Below, in pieces: positions 33,807 to 42,882 of a stretch of DNA of 44,956 nt. The stretch's first letter is position 1. Each line of letters opens with the position of its first letter. The notes beneath the pieces are model-generated. The model made no database searches, had not been told where the DNA came from, and saw only the letters and a program-made list of their open reading frames with translations. Origin of the DNA: Deltaproteobacteria bacterium (GTDB taxonomy: Bacteria; BMS3Abin14); the NCBI GenBank assembly GCA_013151915.1, contig JAADHJ010000036.1, positions 1 through 44,956 of the forward strand, given 5' to 3'. The translations under genes and the position numbers were made by a program.

Positions 33807-34889
33807 TCAATCACCAATGCCCATCCGAATGAGGGTGTCAACCAGCATTCCGACATCTTCCAGGGAAGCTATTTTAGCCTTGCCGATCTCACTGATAAGG
33901 ACGGCCATGATTTTTCCGCCGACGATTTTTTTGTCCCTCGACATGAAGCCCGCGAGGTCAGACGCATTAACGGTTCCGGGAACCGGGATCCTGTCCACAA
34001 CAGCCAACGCCCTCCTCATTTCCGGCCTGGAAAGTCCACCTATCTCGCCTGACAGCAGGAGAGCCCCCTTCATCCCAAGCGCGACGGCTTCACCGTGGCG
34101 GAAGGTTCCGTACCCGGAGGACGCCTCCAAGGCATGGGCAAGGGTATGACCGAAGTTGAGAACCCTCCTCGGGCCGGATTCCCTCTCATCTTCCTCCACA
34201 ATCTCAGCCTTTCTAAGGCAGGAAACGGTTACAATCCGCACTGCATCCACACCGCCGCGAGGTCCGAGATCCTCGTATCCCTCAAGGTAAGCGAACAGGC
34301 GCCGATCAAGGGCCAGGGCCATTTTCACAACCTCCGCCATTCCGGAGAACCAGTCGCGATCATCCAGTGTTTCAAGAACATCGGTGTCAATAAAAACGGC
34401 CTCAGGCTGGTAGAAGGTTCCCACCAGATTCTTGCCCTCCTTGATATTTATTCCGGTTTTACCCCCGACACTGCTGTCAACCATTGCCAGGAGAGAGGTG
34501 GGAAGCTGGATCAACCCTATTCCCCTGAGATAAAGGGATGCCGCCAATCCAGCCAGGTCTCCAACCACCCCACCGCCCATGGCAACGACAAGATCTCCTC
34601 TTTCCAGGCCCAACAGGGCCATTCTTCTGCACAATCGCTCAACTTCGAAAAACGATTTGCTCCCCTCACCTTCCGGAACAGTGTGGAGATCAATTTCAAA
34701 AGAAGTGCCGGCCAGAATCCTGTCAATACGCTTCCCGTATTGGGAACCGACCCGCTCATCGGTTACCACAATGAGCCGGGATCCTGTCTTTCTCGCCCCT
34801 AGAAAATCCGGAAGACCATCCCACGCTCCGGACTGGACCATGATCGGGTAGGTCCGGGAACCAAGCTGCACCTCCATGGTCCCGATCAT
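33807..34889 (-). CDS. aroB: 3-dehydroquinate synthase
   Basis: 360 residues. It forms 3-dehydroquinate from DAHP, using NAD and zinc. Key segments are VAMGGGVVGDLAGLAAS, IQLPTSLLAMVDSSVGGKTGIN, the metal site GMAEVVK, LNFGHTLAHALE and FRHGEAVALGMK. It starts overlapping the stop of the degenerate aroK frame (ATGA); MEVQLG at 34877 is an alternative start. It follows aroC and the aroK remnant in the usual order. Confidence 0.97.
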   Translation of the reverse strand: MIGTMEVQLGSRTYPIMVQSGAWDGLPDFLGARKTGSRLIVVTDERVGSQYGKRIDRILAGTSFEIDLHTVPEGEGSKSFFEVERLCRRMALLGLERGDLVVAMGGGVVGDLAGLAASLYLRGIGLIQLPTSLLAMVDSSVGGKTGINIKEGKNLVGTFYQPEAVFIDTDVLETLDDRDWFSGMAEVVKMALALDRRLFAYLEGYEDLGPRGGVDAVRIVTVSCLRKAEIVEEDERESGPRRVLNFGHTLAHALEASSGYGTFRHGEAVALGMKGALLLSGEIGGLSRPEMRRALAVVDRIPVPGTVNASDLAGFMSRDKKIVGGKIMAVLISEIGKAKIASLEDVGMLVDTLIRMGIGD

Positions 34890-35251
34890 CGCTTGCCAAC
34901 CTCGCAGAAAATCTCTCCGCGCTGTTTTGCGAGGCGGGGAAGGGCTCCCCCTCCCCCGCCATTTTTTTCACTATCTCGTCTGTAACCTGTGGAGGGGGTG
35001 AGGGCATCCGTGTCGATTATCAAATGGGCCTCCTCATAGATTGCGGAACGCTCACGCAGCATTGCGGGAATAAAATCCTCGAGGGCAACCCCTTCAAGGA
35101 GAGGCCTTAGGGCCGATTCGATCCGCCGGAAATGGTTCTCCCCGAGCCGGGCGAAGATCCGAACGATGGACATCCCGGATCGGCGGACAATCCCATCATC
35201 GAGATCCACGAAAATCTCTCCTGTGCGTTGGGCAAGAAAAACCGCACTCAA
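34886..35251 (-). pseudogene. aroK: Degenerate shikimate kinase between aroC and aroB
   Basis: The frame has the inner shikimate kinase segment LAQRTGEIFVDLDDGIVRRS (matching xLAxxxGxxFxDxD), GMSIVRIFARLGENHFRRIE, then jumps to RPLLEGVALEDFIPAMLRER and YEEAHLIIDTDALTP, the C-terminal part. The P-loop GxxGxGKS is absent, and the central piece holding the GGG shikimate-binding motif is missing (about 45 residues). After DALTP the homology (PPQVTDEIVKKMAG) continues in another frame, across a run of five C (34994-34998). The three lesions together argue for a pseudogene, though the last could be a sequencing error. Confidence 0.75.
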
Positions 35252-36405
35252 AGGCTTTTAACGTAATCCTGGTAACTGTTGAAATTTCGATGCATCTCCT
35301 CCAGGGAATCTCCACCGAATTTCCGACACATATGCTGGGCGAGTACAAAGGCGATGACAGCCTCCGCAATGACACAGGCCGCCGGGACCGCCGTAACATC
35401 GGATCTCTCAACAGCAGCGGACGTTGGCCTTTTGCTGAGAAAGTGAACTGATGAAAGAGGCGAAGCGAGCGTCGGGATGGGCTTCATGGCTGCTTTTATC
35501 ACGATGGTCTCGCCGTTGGAAACCCCTCCCTCAATACCCCCCGCCCGGTTGGTTTCGCGGAAAAATCCCTTTTCTCCCTGAAAACTGATGGGGTCGTGGA
35601 CCTGCGATCCATCCAGGTCAGCTCCGGAAAAACCAAGGCCGATTTCCACCCCCTTGATTGCTGGGATACTCATGACTACCCGGGCCAGTTCGCCATCGAG
35701 CCGCCTGTCCCAGTGGACGTAGCTTCCCAGACCGACAGGGACCCCGAATGCCTGGATTTCCATAACTCCTCCGAGGGTTTCCCCCTCAGATTCAGCCTTC
35801 TCTATCCTTTTGATCATGGCCGTCTCCGACTTCCGATCAATACATCGCACCGGAGAATTCTCAATCTCGGGCCCCTGCTGCGGCCTGGTCAATTTTATCT
35901 TCGAGCCGCCCACACCTCCGATGGAAAGGACATGGCCCAATACTGATATATGGAATTTTTTCAGGAGAATTCTCCCCAGGGCTCCCACGGCCACCCGCGC
36001 GGCAGTCTCCCTGGCACTGGCCCTCTCAAGGACGTTTCGAAAATCCTTGTGAGCGTACTTTATCCCCCCGGAAAGATCGGCATGACCGGGCCGGGGCCGG
36101 GTAACCGTCCTGGCATCAACCTGCCCGGCATCAACGGCCATAACGGTCTTCCAGTTTTCCCAATCCCTGTTGCGAATTCGCATGGCGATGGGAGTTCCGA
36201 GGCTTTTTCCTCCCCTGACACCTGACAGGATCTCTACCCGATCACTCTCTATCTGCATTCTCTGGCCCCTGCCATAACCTTTCTGACGTCGGGCAAGATC
36301 CCGATCAACGGACTCGGCCTCTACAGCGACACCGGCCGGAAAACCCTCCACAATGGCCATAAGCGATTCACCGTGCGATTCACCCGCGGTAAGAAAACGC
36401 AGCAT
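35248..36405 (-). CDS. aroC: Chorismate synthase
   Basis: 385 residues. It makes chorismate from EPSP using reduced FMN. The N-terminal FLTAGESHGESLMAIVEGFP, QKGYGRGQRM, the characteristic RPRPGHADLSGGIKY and ASARETAARVAVGAL, and EGGVSNGETI are all present. The RBS TAGGAGGAATATTAA precedes ATG at 36405, right after the terminator at 36421. The aroK remnant follows after the stop with four bases of overlap. Confidence 0.97.
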   Translation of the reverse strand: MLRFLTAGESHGESLMAIVEGFPAGVAVEAESVDRDLARRQKGYGRGQRMQIESDRVEILSGVRGGKSLGTPIAMRIRNRDWENWKTVMAVDAGQVDARTVTRPRPGHADLSGGIKYAHKDFRNVLERASARETAARVAVGALGRILLKKFHISVLGHVLSIGGVGGSKIKLTRPQQGPEIENSPVRCIDRKSETAMIKRIEKAESEGETLGGVMEIQAFGVPVGLGSYVHWDRRLDGELARVVMSIPAIKGVEIGLGFSGADLDGSQVHDPISFQGEKGFFRETNRAGGIEGGVSNGETIVIKAAMKPIPTLASPLSSVHFLSKRPTSAAVERSDVTAVPAACVIAEAVIAFVLAQHMCRKFGGDSLEEMHRNFNSYQDYVKSL

Positions 36406-36420
36406 TTAATATTCCTCCTA

Positions 36421-36458
36421 AAAAAAGCGCATCCGCTGAAAAATCGGATGCGCTTTTT
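36421..36458 (-). terminator. Terminator after the pilus operon, bidirectional form
   Basis: A perfect 14-bp stem AAAAAGCGCATCCG/CGGATGCGCTTTTT with a nine-base loop lies between pilQ and aroC. The minus-strand side ends in a run of seven T, so it ends the pil operon; aroC's ribosome binding site begins at once after it. Confidence 0.92.
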
Positions 36459-36504
36459 GCCGGGTATCATCGCCTCCCTGGAAGTGTCGGGGGGTCTCCG
36501 ACCC

Positions 36505-39471
36505 CTATTTCTTGACTATGGACGCGTTGATAAAGATGAGCAGCTCTTCCTTGGTCTTTTCTTTGGCGGTACTTTTGAAAAGATTGCCCAGGAGAGGAAG
36601 CTTGGATAGAAAAGGAACGCTGCTTTTGCCGTCCTGTTTATTCTCTGTGTACACCCCGCCGATTACGGCGGTCCCATTGTTTTTCACGATGATCTTGGTT
36701 TCGAGCTTATGGGAGTTTACGCCGGTGTAGGTGTTGTTCTCAAAGGTGGCCTGCTGCCCCTTGCTATCCTTTTCAACAGCTACATTCATGAAAATATCAT
36801 CGTTGCTCGTCACCTGCGGTGTAATTTTGAGTTTCGTCCAGATGTCGGAGAAGGATACCGATGTGGTGGTTGTAGCCCCATCGGCGCCCACGCTGGTGGA
36901 GGTCCGATTCTCAGGGAATGGGTTGTTGACCTCTATGGACGCTTCCTGGTTCTGAATAACCATAAGGGTCGGGCTTGAAATAATCTTGCCCTTGTTGGCC
37001 TGCTCCATGGCGCTGAGCCTCAGGTCGAGATTTGTAAAGCTTCCCACCGAACCGAAGGACACGCCCAGGACAGACGTCGGGTTGGATGCAGGTAGATTGA
37101 CCGCAAAATCCCCACCGCCGTAGGACGCATCGCTCACTCCCGCGTTACCGAATATTTCGGTTCCCCCGCCGGTAGCGGCATGGCCGCCCCACTTGATACC
37201 GAGGTTTCTGGACCATGATTCATCCACGATGACGATCCTCGCCTCGATACGGACCTGTGGGGTAGGTATGTCCAACTCGGCGACAAGGTCCTCAATCTTT
37301 TTAACGTTTCCCTTCACGTCCTTGACGATAAGGGAGTTGGTCCTGGAATCCGTATTGATACTGCCCCTGGGACCGAGAAACGGGGTCAGTTGGCCGACAA
37401 CATCTCCAGCCTTGGCATAACTCAGGGGGACAATCTTCAGGAGCAGTTCTTCCACCTGTTCCTGGGCCTTTTTTGCCGTCAGTGCGGCATTACGTTCTTT
37501 TTCGATCTGGACGACAGGGGCGATCCTGATAACGTTGCCCTCGCGGATCTGCCCAAGGCCTTTTGTCTTTAGAATCACGTCAAGCGCCTGGTCCCATGGA
37601 ACGTTGACCATCCTCATGCTGATTTTGCCGCCGACATTGTCACCGGTTATGATGTTAAGCCCGCTGACCTCAGCGATAAGCCTCAGGACATTGAGAACAT
37701 CCGCATTCTTGAAATCCAGGGTCATCAAATCCCCCGTATATTTCGGTGCCTCCTTAGCTTCAACTATCTGCTCGGCAGCGCCTGGAGCTTTCTGGGGAGC
37801 AACCTGCGCCTCGGCTTTAGCCGGCTTTTCCTCCATCGCCGGCTGAGCCGCCGCCGGGGCGGAAATCTCGACAGGAGCGACCTCAGCCGGCTGCTCCTGG
37901 ACAGGCGAAGCCAGAATAACCGTCAAAGTAATTCCATTCTGTTCCACCTGAAACTGGGTCCCTTCCTCGTATGTCAGGCTGACCCTCGCCCCATCTGCTC
38001 CCTTTGGATTAAAGGAACTGAGCGCCAGCAGGGGACCTCCGATATCCCTCGTATCCTGGCTCCTGACGAGCCGGGTGGGAAGATCGGCTTTGTCCAGATC
38101 CACGATCAGATGGCGGGAATCCGGCTGGGAAACCGAATATTTAACCGGAGAGTCGGCAATAATCAGGACGGCGCCGCCACCCTCTTCGGTCCGGTAGCGG
38201 ATATCAGATATGGCAGGACCGGGTTCGGCCTGTTTAACGTTCGTCGTCGAGGGAACAGGTTCGGGCTCAGGTGCGGCCTGCTGCGCCACAACGGCCTCTG
38301 GGGCCTGTTCCACAGCGAGTGCAGGAGCAGCCTCCGGGGCCTGTTCCACAACGGGTGGTGCAGGAGCAGCTTCCGGGGTCTGTACCGGGACGGCCTCTGC
38401 GGCCTGTTCCACAGCGAGTGCCGAGGCAGCCTCTGCGGCCTGTTCCACAGCGGGCGCCGGAGCGGCCTCTGGAGCCTGTTGCACAGGTTCAGGAACCCCC
38501 TTCACCGCAATCTCACTGGGCCCTTCTACGCCAAGTGTGACAATCAGCCGATCATCTCGGACCTCAAACACGTAGGGAGGCACCGTCTCGGCCTCAAGGT
38601 CAAGCACGAAGCGCAGTTTTCCCTCTTTTGCGTGTTCACCCACCCGGATCCTGGCTACTCCGGACATCTCCACGGGGATAACCCGCGGCTTGAATCCCTT
38701 GCTGACTCCCCAGACGTCCACAACAAGCCGTGCAGGACCTGTGAGGTTCAAGGCATCATATTTTTTCAGGGAGCCATTCCCGACAAGTTCCATACTGAAA
38801 TGGCCATCCTCCTCATAGAAAAGAACCTTATTGACGACAGTCGCCGGTTCCAGGGCTGGCTGCTCGGGCACTGGAGCTACAGCCGTTGTCTCTACTGGGG
38901 TCGTCTCCTCGGGCACGGTCAGTTCCACCACCTCCGGCGCGCCCGACTGGGGCATCCCGGTCGAGGGGGATTCGACCGGTTCCTCCGGAGTCACTGCCAC
39001 AGCGGCTTGGGCCGGGGCGATCTCCGGCTCGGACACGGTAACAGGTTTCATGAAATCGATGATGATCTGGTTATCGACACGCGACGTCTCATAATCCCAC
39101 AGTTCGGAGAGTCCGATTTCAAGGCGACCGATGCGTCCGGCTTTCTCATCAAACTGTTCGGGAACAACGCTGGTCACGTTGCCCAGGGAAACGTCTATTT
39201 TATCACCCAGTTGGGTAACGTCGGTATCGGCAAGATCGACGATAAGTCTGAGCGGTTCGGAAAGCCTGAATACCGTGTATGTCAGGGGAGCCGAACCGTC
39301 AATGGTCAAACGGACCCTGTCCGGAAGATCCTCCCCGGTCACGGAGAGAATCCTGGCCACCGCCGCCTTTTCCACGGACTTCTTCATCTGGCCGGCCTGG
39401 CCGGCGCAGCCTGCGATCACCAGCGTTAAGGCCAGCATGGCCCACGGAAGCTTTTTGATCACACTTTTCAT
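36505..39471 (-). CDS. pilQ: Type IV pilus secretin PilQ
   Basis: About 988 residues, longer than the ~700-900 usual. The N-terminus has a signal and lipobox (LVIAGC). Three AMIN-like peptidoglycan-binding repeats follow (near residues 35-100, 210-300, and 430-500), separated by an Ala/Pro/Glu/Val-rich tract (EQAAEAASALAVEQAAEAV and similar). Then come the secretin N-terminal domains (VLNVLRLIAEVSGLNIITGD, NVPWDQALDVILKTKGLG) and the pore domain (RIEARIVIVDESWSRNLGIK ... VIGGVYTENKQDGKS). It forms the outer-membrane exit channel for the pilus. Overlaps pilP by one base (TGATG). Confidence 0.95.
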   Translation of the reverse strand: MKSVIKKLPWAMLALTLVIAGCAGQAGQMKKSVEKAAVARILSVTGEDLPDRVRLTIDGSAPLTYTVFRLSEPLRLIVDLADTDVTQLGDKIDVSLGNVTSVVPEQFDEKAGRIGRLEIGLSELWDYETSRVDNQIIIDFMKPVTVSEPEIAPAQAAVAVTPEEPVESPSTGMPQSGAPEVVELTVPEETTPVETTAVAPVPEQPALEPATVVNKVLFYEEDGHFSMELVGNGSLKKYDALNLTGPARLVVDVWGVSKGFKPRVIPVEMSGVARIRVGEHAKEGKLRFVLDLEAETVPPYVFEVRDDRLIVTLGVEGPSEIAVKGVPEPVQQAPEAAPAPAVEQAAEAASALAVEQAAEAVPVQTPEAAPAPPVVEQAPEAAPALAVEQAPEAVVAQQAAPEPEPVPSTTNVKQAEPGPAISDIRYRTEEGGGAVLIIADSPVKYSVSQPDSRHLIVDLDKADLPTRLVRSQDTRDIGGPLLALSSFNPKGADGARVSLTYEEGTQFQVEQNGITLTVILASPVQEQPAEVAPVEISAPAAAQPAMEEKPAKAEAQVAPQKAPGAAEQIVEAKEAPKYTGDLMTLDFKNADVLNVLRLIAEVSGLNIITGDNVGGKISMRMVNVPWDQALDVILKTKGLGQIREGNVIRIAPVVQIEKERNAALTAKKAQEQVEELLLKIVPLSYAKAGDVVGQLTPFLGPRGSINTDSRTNSLIVKDVKGNVKKIEDLVAELDIPTPQVRIEARIVIVDESWSRNLGIKWGGHAATGGGTEIFGNAGVSDASYGGGDFAVNLPASNPTSVLGVSFGSVGSFTNLDLRLSAMEQANKGKIISSPTLMVIQNQEASIEVNNPFPENRTSTSVGADGATTTTSVSFSDIWTKLKITPQVTSNDDIFMNVAVEKDSKGQQATFENNTYTGVNSHKLETKIIVKNNGTAVIGGVYTENKQDGKSSVPFLSKLPLLGNLFKSTAKEKTKEELLIFINASIVKK

Positions 39472-40022
39472 CACAAACTCTCCCCTTTTTTCTCGTGGAG
39501 ACGGAGGACCGTTTCCTGAGTAATCTTACGGCCCAGATAATCCTCAAATTCTTCCTGAACAACAATATTCTCGGATGTGATCCTTGTAACCTTTCCCCTG
39601 TTTTGTCCAATAGGGGTTCCAACGGTTACGATATATGGCTTTCCGTCCGGGGCAATAATCTGAGCCATGACCTTCTTGCCCATAATGACAATTCCGTCGA
39701 CCTTCAGGTCGGAAAGGGAAACCCGCTGAAGTGGGGTCAGCTGCTCTTCCGGGACGGAATTTTTCAACTTACGCACCTTGACAAGGGAAACGAACGGGTC
39801 CCTGAGACCGGCGGGGTTGTAAACAAACACACCCGCTCCTTCCGTTTTTCCCTCCTTTGCCACCGGCACCGCGGCGGTTTTCTTATGCGGCTTAACGGTC
39901 ACCGGAACCTTGGTGCTCGGCGGAGGAGTGGACTTCTGACACGCCACGGTTCCGAAGGCCATTAGAACCACAAGTGACAACACTGCGAAGCAGGCGCGAG
40001 TACCATGCCGAACGGATCGCAT
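39471..40022 (-). CDS. pilP: Type IV pilus lipoprotein PilP
   Basis: 183 residues. A signal peptide with a probable lipid-attachment Cys (VLMAFGTVACQKS) precedes a Pro/Lys-rich linker and the C-terminal beta domain of PilP (YNPAGLRDPFVSLV, LTPLQRVSLSDLKVDGIVIM, YIVTVGTPIGQNRGKVTRIT). PilP links the inner-membrane PilMNO complex to the secretin. The gene lies three bases after pilO and ends overlapping pilQ. Confidence 0.93.
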   Translation of the reverse strand: MRSVRHGTRACFAVLSLVVLMAFGTVACQKSTPPPSTKVPVTVKPHKKTAAVPVAKEGKTEGAGVFVYNPAGLRDPFVSLVKVRKLKNSVPEEQLTPLQRVSLSDLKVDGIVIMGKKVMAQIIAPDGKPYIVTVGTPIGQNRGKVTRITSENIVVQEEFEDYLGRKITQETVLRLHEKKGESL

Positions 40023-40025
40023 GGA

Positions 40026-40607
40026 TCAACCCCCCTTCTCAATGTATCGGTAGGTGGTAGCAAGGGCACTGATATCCAGAATCATCGAGCCCGTTTCTTC
40101 GTCCTCCATCGGATGCCCCATGGTGATATTTCCAACGTTGATAATCCTGGGGAGTTTACTCACGGCGTCGAGAAACATCCCCAACTCGTGATAGCCTCCC
40201 TTGACCTTGATCTGGATGGGAACCTCAGCGAAAAAGTCCCTGTTCACATCGCTCATGGGTTTTACATAGACGACCTGCAGCCCATTGATGGATCCGAGAT
40301 TGCTGAGCGTCTCAAGCAGGTTGGGAATCTCCCGCTTGTTAGGCAGTTCCTGGACAACCCTGGTCAATTGAAGGTTGAGCTTCTCCACCTCCTCCTTGAA
40401 CCTCGGCAAATTCCTGGCGATGGCCTGATTCTCGTTGAGCTTCGCCTGTTTGTTGCTGTATTCAGTCTTAAGCCTGTTATACACCTCAGCCTTGCCCCGG
40501 TAAAAAGAGTACCAATAGAGGCCCACAATAACCCCGGCGACCACCAGAATCAGCAGTGCCTTTCTCGCCGGCGATAGGTTGGCGACGGTTTCGGCATCTA
40601 TAGCCAT
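40026..40607 (-). CDS. pilO: Type IV pilus inner-membrane protein PilO
   Basis: 193 residues: short cytoplasmic part, one membrane segment (LLILVVAGVIVGLYWYSFY), coiled coil (TEYSNKQAKLNENQAIARNL), and the C-terminal ferredoxin-like fold of PilO (VQIKVKGGYHELGMFLDAVS, MGHPMEDEETGSMILDISAL). It dimerises with PilN and binds PilP. It lies 28 bases after pilN. Confidence 0.94.
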   Translation of the reverse strand: MAIDAETVANLSPARKALLILVVAGVIVGLYWYSFYRGKAEVYNRLKTEYSNKQAKLNENQAIARNLPRFKEEVEKLNLQLTRVVQELPNKREIPNLLETLSNLGSINGLQVVYVKPMSDVNRDFFAEVPIQIKVKGGYHELGMFLDAVSKLPRIINVGNITMGHPMEDEETGSMILDISALATTYRYIEKGG

Positions 40608-40635
40608 TTCCTTCTCCTTCCTGCCCCAGGCTTAC

Positions 40636-41202
40636 CTATGCCTGATTCTGCCCATTGGCGATCTTGCAGCGGATGGAAAAATCGTTGACCCTGATCTTCC
40701 GGTCCCCGAGTTTCATATCCTGTTGGGTGGTTACGTCCAACTCCACATCACTGAAGTACTCCGATTTGTCCAGGTTTCTCATGAAATTCGCTATATCATC
40801 GGGAGTCATGGATTTTCCCCGGATCGTCAGATTGTCTCCCCGTTCCTGTACGAAGAGAAGCCAGACCTGCGGAGGCAGCGCCCTGTTGAGCTCATCCATA
40901 ACGTGAACCTGAAGCTGTCTGTTCATCCTGAGCTGACCGATCACCCTTATCTTTTCCTGAAGGACCTTTTTGTCGGCCTTGAACTTCTCAACCTGTTTAA
41001 CCACCTTGGAAAGCCGGGCGATCTCTGAATCCACACGGGAAAGATCAGCACGGGTATTGCTGATCTTCCTGTTGGTGGACGAATTCCAGTAATAGATCCC
41101 GATGAAAACCAGGATAAGCAGCAGAAAGAAAAAAAGCTGCTGCTGCCGGGCGCTCAGTGCCCGACGCTCCTCTCTAACCGGAAGAAGATTTATCTTAATC
41201 AT
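40636..41202 (-). CDS. pilN: Type IV pilus inner-membrane protein PilN
   Basis: 188 residues. It begins with the conserved IKINLLPVREERR, the segment that inserts into PilM, followed by a membrane segment (LFFFLLLILVFIGIYYW) and a coiled coil, then the PilN/GspL-like ferredoxin fold (PPQVWLLFVQERGDNLTIRG, VTTQQDMKLGDRKIRVNDFS). The start overlaps the pilM stop by four bases (ATGA), showing coupling. Confidence 0.95.
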   Translation of the reverse strand: MIKINLLPVREERRALSARQQQLFFFLLLILVFIGIYYWNSSTNRKISNTRADLSRVDSEIARLSKVVKQVEKFKADKKVLQEKIRVIGQLRMNRQLQVHVMDELNRALPPQVWLLFVQERGDNLTIRGKSMTPDDIANFMRNLDKSEYFSDVELDVTTQQDMKLGDRKIRVNDFSIRCKIANGQNQA

Positions 41203-42257
41203 CGGTCATGCGCCTTTCTGATGGCCAGCCCGAGTCCGATACTGAGCATGGGACCGACCTCCTCAATATACGCCGGGTCGAACTTCTTCTTCTGGAAGGT
41301 AATGCTCTCAACAGGGTTAATCATCTCAACCTGCACCCCAAGCCTCTGCTCAATAGACTGGACGATGCCCGAAACCTTGGCCCCTCCCCCGCAGAGGGAA
41401 ACCCGGCCGATCTTGATCTCCGGGTTGGACGAGTTGAAGAAGTCCAAGGACCGCTGGACCTCCTGCCCCAGGTTGTCCGAGATAACCCCCAGGATAGGCT
41501 TGACCTCAGCGGGACCTTTTTCACCGACGGTCTCCCCCCTTTTTAACTGGTCGGCCTCATCAAAGCTGACCTGCAGCTGCTTCTGGATTGCCTCGGTAAA
41601 CTGGTTCCCCCCAACGGAGATATCCCGCGTGAAGATGGACACCCCATCCTTTATGATGTTGATGTTGGTTGTAGATGCGCCCACGTTCACGAGGGCGACT
41701 ACTTCCTCCGGCGGAAGCACATAATTCGTCTCGTACATATTCTCCAGGGCAAAGGCGTCCACGTCCGCTACCACCGGGTTGAGGCCGGCATCCCTGACAA
41801 CATTGACGAGGTCGTTGATGACGTCCTTCTTAACCACCACCAGGAGAACGTCCATCTTACCTTCATCCCGGGAGGGGCCGAGGATGACGAAATCCATATT
41901 TACCTCGGAGGCGTCGAAAGGAACGTACTGTTCGGCCTCAAACTGGATGTTTCTTTCCAGTTCCTCCTCCGTCATATCCTGGACCTTGATCTTCTTGATG
42001 ATCACCGAGTGCCCTGATACGGATACGGCCACGTCCTTAACCTTCAGCTTGATGTCGCGCACCATCTCCCTGATGGTATCGCTGATGACGCCGGCGTCCA
42101 TGATGGCCCCGTCAACGATGGCCTCCTGGGGGAGGGCCCGGACCCCTAGATTGACAAGGCGGTACCCCTTCCCCGTTTCCTTGAGCTGGACAACCTTTAT
42201 GGAACTGGAACCGATATCCAGTCCGGCCAGATTTTTGGAACCCCCAAACAGCGCCAT
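41199..42257 (-). CDS. pilM: Type IV pilus assembly ATPase-like PilM
   Basis: 352 residues of the actin-like/FtsA fold: LAGLDIGSSSIKVVQLKE, VAVSVSGHSVIIKKIKVQDM, ALVNVGASTTNINIIKDG and SLCGGGAKVSG. PilM binds the N-terminus of PilN on the cytoplasmic side and ATP. RBS GGGGAGG precedes ATG. It follows a small HTH gene with an 11-base gap and starts the pilMNOPQ series. Confidence 0.96.
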   Translation of the reverse strand: MALFGGSKNLAGLDIGSSSIKVVQLKETGKGYRLVNLGVRALPQEAIVDGAIMDAGVISDTIREMVRDIKLKVKDVAVSVSGHSVIIKKIKVQDMTEEELERNIQFEAEQYVPFDASEVNMDFVILGPSRDEGKMDVLLVVVKKDVINDLVNVVRDAGLNPVVADVDAFALENMYETNYVLPPEEVVALVNVGASTTNINIIKDGVSIFTRDISVGGNQFTEAIQKQLQVSFDEADQLKRGETVGEKGPAEVKPILGVISDNLGQEVQRSLDFFNSSNPEIKIGRVSLCGGGAKVSGIVQSIEQRLGVQVEMINPVESITFQKKKFDPAYIEEVGPMLSIGLGLAIRKAHDR

Positions 42258-42268
42258 ACAAACCTCCC

Positions 42269-42499
42269 CTAATCGAGGAAAACCTTGGTTCTCTCATCAA
42301 GGCTCATCCCAAGAGCGATGATAATCTTCCTCTTTGTATCCATGCGGCAGGGCAGTCCCTTTTCAATCCGGTCCACCGTCGGGATCGACACCTCCGCACG
42401 CCGGGCAAGTTCCGCCCTGGAGATCATCATAGCCTCTCTCAGCTTCCGGACGTTATTGTCCCTGCTGTCCCTCTGTCGACCTTTCTTCGCCTGTTCCAT
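42269..42499 (-). CDS. Small XRE-type HTH protein at the head of the pil operon
   Basis: 76 residues with one helix-turn-helix of the XRE/Cro type (LREAMMISRAELARRAEVSI, PTVDRIEKGLPCRMDTKRKI). RBS GAGGAAAGAT precedes the ATG. It is 11 bases upstream of pilM and co-oriented, so it is probably in the pil operon and may autoregulate it. The last residues (TKVFLD) leave no room for a ligand domain. No toxin-like partner is adjacent. Confidence 0.85.
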   Translation of the reverse strand: MEQAKKGRQRDSRDNNVRKLREAMMISRAELARRAEVSIPTVDRIEKGLPCRMDTKRKIIIALGMSLDERTKVFLD

Positions 42500-42551
42500 A
42501 TCTTTCCTCGATCATAACTATTGACAACCTCTACCCCAGCCCGGGGCTAAA

Positions 42552-42588
42552 CCGTCCACGGTTAGCTGATGGACTTTTTCCCGACCCA
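42552..42588 (-). repeat. Decayed end of the hairpin repeat in the pil leader
   Basis: Minus strand GGGTCGGGAAAAAGTCCATC, then CAGCTAACCGTGGACGG, matches the left end of copy 1 (GGGTCGAAAAAGTCCATC). It lies in the 5' leader of the HTH gene. Confidence 0.5.
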
Positions 42589-42661
42589 TCACAGATGGAA
42601 AACAGTTTCAAAAACCGACAAATTCTTTTAAATATATGCAAACTTACTAAAATTTGTATAA

Positions 42662-42690
42662 ACTATGAAAAACAAAATATGGTTTGTCAA
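42662..42690 (-). promoter_or_regulatory. Promoter of the HTH-pilMNOPQ operon
   Basis: On the minus strand a perfect -35 TTGACA (42685-42690) is 17 bases from CATAGT (42662-42667), inside AT-rich DNA. It would give a leader of about 155 bases before the HTH start. Confidence 0.65.
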
Positions 42691-42882
42691 GTATTTTTTT
42701 TAAAAAAATCTTCTTTTATGGTAAGTTACGGCTATCCCTTCAACGAAAACCACAATATTTTGTACTTAACCCATCCTTTTAACACAACTAATTGTATAAA
42801 ACACCAAAACACCTCACACTGTTGGCAAGTGTAAATCGGTACGTTTTTTCGTATCGTCCGACAGATCCTCATATATACTCTC

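Noticed and set aside
38110-39429. 439-residue plus-strand frame over pilQ
   Set aside because: Antisense to the secretin; the protein is Arg/Gly/His-rich noise mirroring the Ala/Pro/Glu tract, with no recognisable motif.
42595-42834. Plus-strand ORF in the AT-rich region
   Set aside because: No ribosome binding site, AT-biased composition and overlap with the promoter on the other strand; an accidental frame.
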